DNA of 64,000 nucleotides from Dermanyssus gallinae (taxonomy: Eukaryota > Arthropoda > Arachnida > Mesostigmata > Dermanyssidae), in the NCBI GenBank assembly GCA_003439945.1, contig QVRM01002457.1:107501-171500 (forward strand), written 5' to 3'. This document shows, piece by piece, positions 54,100 through 64,000 of this stretch. Numbering within the stretch: the first letter of the stretch is position 1; each line of letters opens with the position of its first letter. Under the pieces are notes generated by a model that was not told the origin of the DNA, did not search any database, and saw nothing but the letters and a program-made list of their open reading frames with translations. The position numbers and the translations under genes were made by a program.

Positions 54100-55655
54100 T
54101 CATGTTATTTCATTTCATTTATTTCCACACCATGTTGGGTAAAACGATACCTAATCTATACCTACATACAAACAAACACGTTGGCAACAAATAAGCCGTA
54201 ACACACATATTTACAGCGGTAAGTTACCAGAAGCATTCGCCAAACGTGATAATGAGATGAAATATATACAGTGAGTGGGGTACTTTGAACATAGACAATT
54301 TTTACAAACACAAGATTCATTCGGCTCATGAAATCCCACTGTGCGACACACGACGTGGTGATATACCCGTGCACTGCTAATCGCGTAACAATATGGCGTT
54401 TAGTCCTACCTACATCTTTCCATGATTCTGATGTCATTGCCCCAACTGTGTAAAATTCTGGATCAATTTCTGCCATTTTAACTTCGTATTCACTGATGAA
54501 ACGATCGTATTCCGGTGTCGCAAGGAGATTCAGTCGCCTCTTCAGGTCCTCTACGAACAGCGGGGTATCTGCCAGCAAGTACACGAGTCTATTCCGAGCT
54601 GAGCTGTGCACCCCAAGCACTCGCTTCAGAAACGCAAATTTAACTCCATTAAGTGTAGTTAGGTTAGCCGGCGTTAACTTAGTCCAGATGACCTCTATGC
54701 CGTACGAAGCAATTAGTGCGATCTTCAAGTCGAAGAGCGCAATAGCGGTGCGCACGGACATCGCTTGTAGTTTTTTGATCAAGGAACAGGCAATCAAAGC
54801 CTTCCTAACGCGTTCGGAGATATGTCTGGCATACGACCTGCCTGTAGAGGAGATTGTTAGCCCGATGTACGTAAAGTGATTAACATACGTGAGGATCTGC
54901 GCACCTAGACGAAGTTCGTCGGTCGCCGCACGACGTCCCCCGTTACAAAACTTCATAGCATGCGTTTTGCAGGTATTGATCCGGAGTCCCACAGTACTGA
55001 CATACTGTACCAGTGATGCAAGCGCTTGTTGTAGGTGGAATCGGCTAGTACTGTATAAAACAAGATCGTCGTCGTATAGAAGTAGGTTGACGTTTCGATG
55101 ACGATTCTTGATGTTAGCTGGAAGGTCGCTGATCAGATTTGAGAACAGGAGGGGGCTTAAGTTATCTCCCTGGGCAAGACCGGTGGTTTGCTCGAGTCCT
55201 GGATGCTCTGCTACTCTGTCGTCTATTGTTATCGAGTTTTTCTGTAAGATGTCCATCATAACTCCGAGTATCCTGCAGGGCACCCCCAGTGAGGCGAGCT
55301 TCTCCAACACTAGTGATCTTGAACCTGAGTCGAACGCAGCCTTGAAGTCCACAAATACTGCGTAGAGAAATTGCTTTTTCCGCGCTAGTGTTTCTCCAAT
55401 GTCTTCAAGGAGAATACTGCAGGCTGTCAGGATACTTTTAGAAGCGCGAAACCCATGCTGCTCTTCGGGAATAGCTCCCTTGTACTCCAGGTATGTAGTT
55501 AGCCGCTGAGAAAGCAGTTTTGAGAAGAGCTTATACACACACAACTTTTCTTTGCGATCCCTCTCCATGCCGAAGGGTCATGCGGACTTCCTTTACCTTT
55601 AGGTATTACAGTTAGCAAACAATCGCGCCACCCGTCTGGTATCCTACCCGCTCTT
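54100..55655 (-). pseudogene. LINE-B copy 3: long reverse transcriptase ORF
   Basis: On the minus strand the copy opens beside a TA run (about 55655) with IPDGWRDCLLTVIPKGKGSP (the ...W....I..I.KKG segment). It shifts frame near 55560, then is open for 468 codons to 54162. Numbered from the ATG at 55568: IPEEQHGFRASKS (33-45), FVDFKAAFDSGS (72-83, motif A), GLAQGDNLSPLLF (130-142, motif B), YDDD (165-168; fits Y-x-D-D, motif C) and TYIGLTISSTG. Then LLADTPLFVEDLKRRL and IVTRLAVHGYITTSCVAQWD. The 3' UTR is about 60 bases and ends GTGGAAATAAATGAAATGAA before the TA run at 54082. The RT core looks intact, so this is the youngest LINE-B copy. It is 5'-truncated and lacks ORF1 and endonuclease. 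Confidence 0.88.
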
Positions 55656-58645
<2,990 letters not shown>

Positions 58646-58810
58646 GAAACACAGTACAAAAGCGTTTCATTCACTTTGCGCATTGGAGTGATGTGGGATC
58701 GAAAATATGAGATCGACGAACCAGCATACAGCGCACTCTGTGGAACGCCACTGCTAGACGTTGTTCAGCTGGGGTCAGCCTCGAAAGATTACTCTATAAG
58801 AGCAATTAAC
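58646..58810 (+). CDS. Candidate internal exon, beta-strand-rich segment
   Basis: An acceptor-like GGGCCCGCAG precedes 58646 and GTATCT follows 58810; the 165 bases are exactly 55 codons, phase 0 at both ends. The frame reads ETQYKSVSFTLRIGVMWDRK, then YEIDEPAYSALCGTPLLDVV and QLGSASKDYSIRAIN. The alternating hydrophobic pattern before MWDRKYE is loosely like the extracellular beta-strand and W.D.R segment of Cys-loop receptor subunits, but the following sequence does not continue that pattern, so I do not assign it. The donor is weak. It lies 0.9 kb upstream of another plus-strand exon candidate, but the phases do not match directly (that one needs one carried base), so an intervening exon would be required. 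Confidence 0.35.
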
Positions 58811-59753
58811 GTATCTGGCATTACTATCTTGGTTAGTTCACTTCAAACAACCGCGTCTCTCTAAGGTGCATGAATGTCGGCTTCTGTGAAATCTTGGCCA
58901 ATTCAAGTAATTTTCATCTTGATTTAATAAAGTTTTCTGCACTTTTTCATTACTGCTATTCTGCTATGCATCAAAGGGTTGTATTGCTTTCTTTGCCACC
59001 GAAGTCTAGACGTTTATAAACCGGAACTTGGACTCCGGTTTTGATAGAAAGGCTTTCCCAAAGGAGCCTACGGGCTGTAGTTGTATAAATAAAAACAGTT
59101 CCAAAATTTTTTCTTTTCTTTACTTTTCTGTATCATAACGCAAAATGCACCATTTGCACTTTGCTTAGAGTCTTTGTAGCGTCAGTTGTTATCTATGTTT
59201 TAGCAATATTTTTTATTGAACTCTTCCTATGCACAAGCAACGTCCTTGTTGGCCACGTGATAGTTTAGTGGTTACACCAATACTTGATCATCCGTTTTTT
59301 TATTCAGCTGTCACCATCGGCGTTGACAGCTGCGTGACCAGGGCTAGTTGCCAAAGACTGCCAAGCTGCAGAATGCGTCACCAAATTGCGTTATTTCCCT
59401 TTACTGAACGCTCCGTGTTGAGTTGGCTTTTAAGCGACATGCGCTTTCATTTCCACTCGGAATTCCATTTATTGCAAAACGGCCCGTTTTCGTTCCACCG
59501 TTGTTGCTTTGCACGATTTCCAATTCAGCATCCCTATTGCCATTTATAAACGACCCCCTTATGTTATTTGTAAACAACCGCAACAGAAAACGCCTCAGGG
59601 AAATGGTCGCTTGGCAGATCGTGAGTCTACACATAAGCGAACGTGATTCGAGTGCTAACTGACGTTCAGACAACCGGAACATGAAGAACTTTCTTTGGAA
59701 AATGAGCCGCTTTGTTCTCAGCCCTAAAGGCTCTTTGCTAGTTCTTTTCTTAG
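58811..59753. other. No recognisable gene; probable intron
   Basis: AT-rich and unremarkable. A TAGTTTAGTGGTTA at 59262-59275 resembles a tRNA box A but has no box B at the right distance. Confidence 0.5.
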
Positions 59754-60042
59754 AGGACTAGCTGTGATATGCGATACAAATACGCAGCTGCCACGCAGAA
59801 AGCGCATGTACCTGGTACAGGGCAGTGCGGAATTCCACCTACCATACACGCGTTGTGTACCCGTGCCCCACTCAGACTGCGGACTAGTCGAAGTGCGCTT
59901 GCTACCCGGAAGCTACGGGACAACTGGCAGTGAAAGACATTTGATTCCCAGCTACAATTTGCTTATTGCACGTTTCCAGCTGTGGATGCACAACGTTCCA
60001 AGGATTGGCGGAGCACCAGGGTCACGTCAGAATGATCCCGAC
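59754..60042 (+). CDS. Strong candidate internal exon, unrecognised protein
   Basis: A pyrimidine-rich acceptor (GCTAGTTCTTTTCTTAG, ending 59753) and a GTAAGC donor (from 60043) bound 289 bases with one open frame of 96 codons (first base completes a split codon; the exon ends in phase 0). The peptide reads LAVICDTNTQLPRRKRMYLV, AEFHLPYTRCVPVPHSDCGL, VEVRLLPGSYGTTGS, LIPSYNLLIARFQLWMHNVP and ends RQNDPD. Third positions vary and Cys, Pro and aromatic residues are well spread, typical of real coding sequence. No domain was recognised. The frame stays open to a TAG at 60118, so it could instead be a last exon. Confidence 0.55.
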
Positions 60043-60765
60043 GTAAGCACATATCCACGATTGGTTGAGAACGCGAACAGAAATGTTCTAACCGAACCTA
60101 AAATTCCAAAGCCGGTTTAGCCACCGCCCCTTTGATCATAAAAAGCATGTTAATACGTTTTGGCCGTTTTCCACTCATCCTTGTGTTTCATGTTTGGTAA
60201 TGGTAGGTAACCTCAACATGGAAGAGGATTTCGTTTGTTGTTAGAGAAGACATTACATAATCAGAATGTGATCGTATTGTTGTCACCGGCATGGTCTTTT
60301 TTCTTCGCAAGGGTCCTTAAAAGGGATTGGTAAAAGCGACCAAATTAGGCATTTTTTGGAAGAACGTCCTGACGTCCCTAATAGGTTGACGGCTACCACC
60401 CTTTACCACATGCCAGAACCTGGAGCTGATCATAAACTTGCCTGGAATTGAGCCACATTTTTCGAATGGAAGCTGACAAATTACACAGTGTTGTCGCATA
60501 TATGTATCTCATGGAAAGTCTTATAGTATTGGATAACCCTTAAATCCGTACTCCGTTAAAATTCTTTGTCGCCTACTATCCTAAGTTTCGTTTTTGGATA
60601 AGTTGTTCGCCTAAAAAAAGTGAAAACCTTGCGCAAGAACGCAGATGGAAGAATTATAATTAGAGCAGTTAGGCCCTTCAGTTAACGTAAGTGGGGTGCA
60701 CAGCATCTAGCATATTTGCTGAACACTACGTGATTTATCTGGTGAATTATAGCTAATGTCACAAC

Positions 60766-60796
<31 letters not shown>

Positions 60797-61099
60797 TTGA
60801 ACGCCTGACGCCTGGCAATGTCCTATTCTCGTTGCGGTTAGTCTCCATTACAGTGCGGCAGGCAGCTGTGCGGACAACCCCACTAATGGTGTGGCACGAG
60901 TGGTGCTCACGAACCGCATAAAGACGTACCCCTACAAGATGTCCAAATATACTAAATGTATAACAGTAGGTACGCCTAAAGGGGGAGCTACGTCGAGACA
61001 CGCCCAAGTTTTGCGGTAGAAGTCAAGATACTTTAGAACTTCCATCCACATTAAAACAACCATTCGGACAAATTCCTTGATGACCCTAAAGAGCTAGCC
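60043..61099. other. No recognisable gene
   Basis: Plain AT-rich DNA with a TA array at 60767-60795. The minus-strand open segment 60759-61007 starts in that array and has no motif. Confidence 0.55.
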
Positions 61100-61860
61100 G
61101 GCATTGTCAGCTGGTATTGGTACTATTAGACCGATATGTTAAGTTGAGATCAGTTGCCTCTCGGCAAAATTTTTCCTCGCCTTGGCTCACCTGTGAGAAC
61201 TTGCGACCGACTCCGTGGAAGAAAATAAGACCTGCCTTGTCGTCTTCCTAGACGTAGCAGCAGCTTTCAGGTGTCTCGACTGCTTACTGATTTAACTTGA
61301 ACTGACAACTGCAACCAGGGTTGCCTGAACCTTTCAGGCTTTATTCTATTACAAATCTAGATTTTTGTTGTAATAGTGATCATTGGCACTGTTCACGGTT
61401 TTGATCTGGTTGTTAATGCAAATAAAAAAATTCGTTGTTTCTCGTTTTTCTCCAAGAGAGCTATGGCTGACAGCCGTCTATTCCTTACATAGAAAGTCGC
61501 ATTTTCTCAAACTACCAAGTGCCTAGGACTCCTTCTTCAGAAAGAAAAAAACATGATGTCAGTCGCATCTAAATGATATTTTCCCTAAATGTTACGCCGT
61601 ATTGTTCAAAAGTTGTTCTGTGTTGCTACAGAGGCCCTACTTCTAGTGCACGAATAATCTGTTTCTAGCGGGTGTACGCTACGGTCTTCTTATCTGAATT
61701 GGATGATAAGTCGGGATCATCCAAAGAGCGAAAATACTAGAGAATGGCGACCATTTAGAGCTATTTTTACAAGGCGTCGTAGGCGTTTGCTCAGAGACCT
61801 CTTTAGTTGTCATGTAGGCCTACTGCCTAAAACGATAGACTATACACCGTGCCGGTTGCT
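61100..61860 (+). pseudogene. LINE reverse transcriptase relic
   Basis: EENKTCLVVFLDVAAAFRCL (about 61217-61275) matches motif A (..VFLDV..AFD.V). After decayed sequence, LVVNANKKIRCFSF (about 61402-61445) and TTKCLGLLLQ (about 61515-61545) match the N..KT..I.F and ...CLG..L segments that follow the YADD region. YADD itself is not readable. C-terminal basic residues FTRRRRRLLRDLF lie near 61770. Many stops; no ends found. Confidence 0.6.
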
Positions 61861-62870
61861 AGGTTAGTTTTTAAGGTTTTCTGAGAAACTGTCTACCTAG
61901 AGAGATTACGTTTTCACTTGTTCCTCTAAACGGGCTGGGATACTCAAGCCGTGCCACGGCTTTTAAAGTTCCTCCGGGGTCGTTGAGTAGACACCATGCA
62001 CTTACGTGCTGCCTGCCGGTAATCTGCTTAGCTATCCCGTTCAGGAATTCTATGTCTCGCCACTGTGCATCACTCTGTGCGCGAAGATAAAGAATGGCGT
62101 CGGAATTCGTTGCCGACGTGCTCGGAGTCGTGAGCTTTTTAAGCTGGCTCATTGAGCTGTGTACATATACATTTATGTACCGAAATGTGTATTGCGAATG
62201 CCTGGTATGCGTTCAAATGCTAAGTTGCTCACTGTTTGGTATGTTTGCTCACTGTTTACTCGGTGGATGTGTGCACCTGGTAATTTTTTATGCGTATGCC
62301 CGAGTGACATTTAGGTCCATGTGTATAGCAAATATGAATGAATGTGCTGGCGTTTCAACTGCTATGACGAATCGGAAGTTACATGCAATTATATGGTTGT
62401 GCAGAGGCGCTTTCTAATGTAAGTCTACTCTGTGCAATTACGTTTCGATAATAGGGCACTTGCATTGTGGTCGATGCGTGGTGCTACCACCTTGAATGCT
62501 TGCTATTTATATATAATTAATTGTATTTCATGCTTTAAAGCCTTGAAAATGCAGTTCTGCCAATGACTTAATAACAGATTTAAAATTTAAAATAAAAATT
62601 AATAATAAGAAATATATGTGTACATTACCATCATCATTTATTTTATCGACATGCTCTTCTACAGGCAATCTGTCACAATTCATGTCAAGGTCATATTTAA
62701 TTTTAAAATACCTATTGTTGTAGCACCTGTACATCTGCATGTCTGTAGAGTGTAACCACATTATTATAATCATACACACATTCCTTGATTACATAAATGT
62801 TGTTTCCTATACGCCCATATCATAGGCCAATTTCATATTGTCCAGTGTCAACAATTTACAGATTTAGAAA
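61861..62870. other. No recognisable gene; two unassigned open frames
   Basis: A minus-strand frame (61871-62152) includes LYLRAQSDAQWRDIEFLNGI and AKQITGRQHVSAWCLLNDPG. An overlapping plus-strand frame from a genuine ATG at 62094 (MASEFVADVLGVVSFLSWLI) is Cys- and hydrophobic-rich. Neither has a known motif or paired splice sites, and they cannot both be real. The rest is AT-rich. Confidence 0.45.
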
Positions 62871-62879
62871 CTAAGAACA

Positions 62880-63740
62880 ATTGTTTTCTGCGTTTAGCTC
62901 CATGATCAAGCATCTCTTCAAAACGCTGACCCGCTTCGTATTTCGGAGGTCCTGCTCGTTCCATACTTTTGACAGCACGCAGGCTAGAGAGTGCTGCGTT
63001 AAGGTCAACCTGAATCTAGGAACCCTCAGTTGGCTCTCATATTGCTGATATCTAAAGGGTGTCAATTGGAATTCGAGTTCGCAATCTGAAGGTAGTTTGC
63101 GTTTAACCACGTTATGGAGTTAACACGTTAAACACGGAGAAATTTAAGCGTGCCCGCTGATCAAGTTTAAACAGTCCGAGTCTGTTGCACTATGGCGACA
63201 CGTCATCTCGACGGGACAGACTAGCCATGGCTTGCACCACATTCTTTTAGATCACCCGTAACGAATGCAGGGCTCCCGAACAGGTTGCGTCCTACATAGT
63301 GATTTTGTAAGTGAGAATCGATTCCAGGAGCGCCCTGTACACAAGGATCCGAACAACGTGGAGGACTTGGGCTTTTTTTAAACGGGCCAGCGATGCCACG
63401 ATAGCACAGCAGACCCTGACGTTCGACCGAACATGACTCTCTTATTTAATGTCCTTATGAAGCGTAAAACCGAGGCATTTCACTTCTTGACTGAGAGAGA
63501 TAGGCGCACCGCCCTTTTGGAGGCATATATTACCCGCGTCCAGTTTCGTTTCAATTCCGCTGAGGGCTGTAAAACAGGACGAGTTTCGTCTTGGTCGGAT
63601 TTACGACAAGGCAAAACTGTTACAAATATGACATTGCCGTCTCAATACCGGTCTGCGCATGTCAAAGATTACCTTGACGGTTTAGAGCTAAGCAGATGAA
63701 CAGCAGAGTATTATCATCCGCATATACCACTGGGCAAGAT
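62880..63740 (-). pseudogene. LINE reverse transcriptase relic with YADD
   Basis: On the minus strand PVVYADDNTLL (YADD codons at 63724-63713) is followed, through frameshifts, by KTKLVLFYSP and ISLSQEVKCLGFTLHKDIK (about 63470), then VVRILVYRALLESILTYKIT (about 63360-63300). These are the motif C, K-T, LG..L and L...Y...I..Y segments of a Jockey/R1-type RT in correct order. The lower end (about 63050-62880: EPTEGS, LSSLRAVKSMERAGPPKYEA) is the C-terminal tail. Upstream sequence to the window edge may hold the rest of the RT but is too decayed to read. Non-functional. Confidence 0.7.
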
Positions 63741-64000
63741 CTATCTCTATCTTTATTTCTAGAACGAAATTTTTGCAGATTATAAAAACGTCAGAACGGA
63801 TCTTGGCAAATTGAACTCTCACAATTTTTCGCATATAATCGTCTTGTTTGTTTACGTGCTTATTTACTCTTTTTGTAGAATGGATTAGAAAGCACTTTGC
63901 ACATCCAGAGAGTCCAGCATATTCCCAGTTTATTAAACAGTATAAGCAAAAGGGCTAACACTAATAGAGAGTTTTAGACCGCAAGGACAACGATAAGAGT

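Noticed and set aside
59262..59300. tRNA gene starting with TAGTTTAGTGGTTA
   Set aside because: Only a box A resemblance; no box B follows at the required distance and no cloverleaf can be drawn.

Overview
The window looks like an intron-rich, transposon-laden stretch of an arthropod nuclear genome. The evidence is eukaryotic splice signals around short open segments, very frequent (TA)n microsatellites, CAA/CAG and AAT arrays, tRNA-headed SINEs with A tails, several LINE lineages, and Tc1/mariner relics. A chelicerate such as a mite is my best guess, but that is inference and nothing in the window proves it. There are no operons, rRNA genes, CRISPR arrays or intact functional tRNA genes.

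Region by region. 1-6.6 kb: simple-sequence-rich, partly GC-rich DNA with a possible histidine-rich 3' exon on the minus strand (233-598), a SINE set inside a TA array (2348-2549) and a possible short exon at 3898-3957. 6.7-16 kb: decayed transposon graveyard with a DDE transposase relic (6.8-7.3 kb), a LINE C-terminal domain (7.7-8.1 kb), mariner relics (9.8-10.1 and 13.3-13.5 kb), a SINE (12.0 kb), a fold-back repeat (13.9-14.1 kb) and a LINE RT (14.8-15.3 kb). 16.1-24 kb: mostly unrecognised, with one possible first coding exon (16.1 kb), two SINEs (22.4 and 23.1 kb) and long TA arrays. 24.7-31.4 kb: fragments of at least five LINE copies, a Tc1 relic, a mariner relic and two large fold-back repeats. 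31.4-35.6 kb: a nearly full-length two-ORF LINE (called LINE-A here), broken by one stop and a few frameshifts but with an intact YADD motif. 36.6-39.0 kb: a second LINE type (LINE-B) with CCHC ORF1, endonuclease and RT remnants; two more LINE-B copies lie at 24.7-25.3 kb and 54.1-55.7 kb (minus). 39-46 kb: TA arrays, a duplicated 110-bp block, a GC-rich zone, another SINE and two short hairpins. 47.6-48.8 kb: an R1-like LINE relic. 51-52.4 kb and 58.6-60.0 kb: the best host-gene exon candidates, each with a polypyrimidine/AG acceptor or GT donor and an open reading frame. 61.1-64 kb: two more decayed LINE reverse transcriptases.

How the parts relate: nearly all recognisable coding sequence is transposon-derived and defective. 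Host coding content seems limited to scattered exons of genes whose other exons lie outside the window or could not be recognised. The most interesting pattern is that the 3' ends of several unrelated retroelements run directly into (TA)n arrays, suggesting either that the arrays grow from element tails or that TA arrays are preferred landing sites. The long fold-back repeats and near-perfect 3-nt-loop hairpins are not explained by any gene call. Gene-level statements come from reading translations by eye; no database search was possible.
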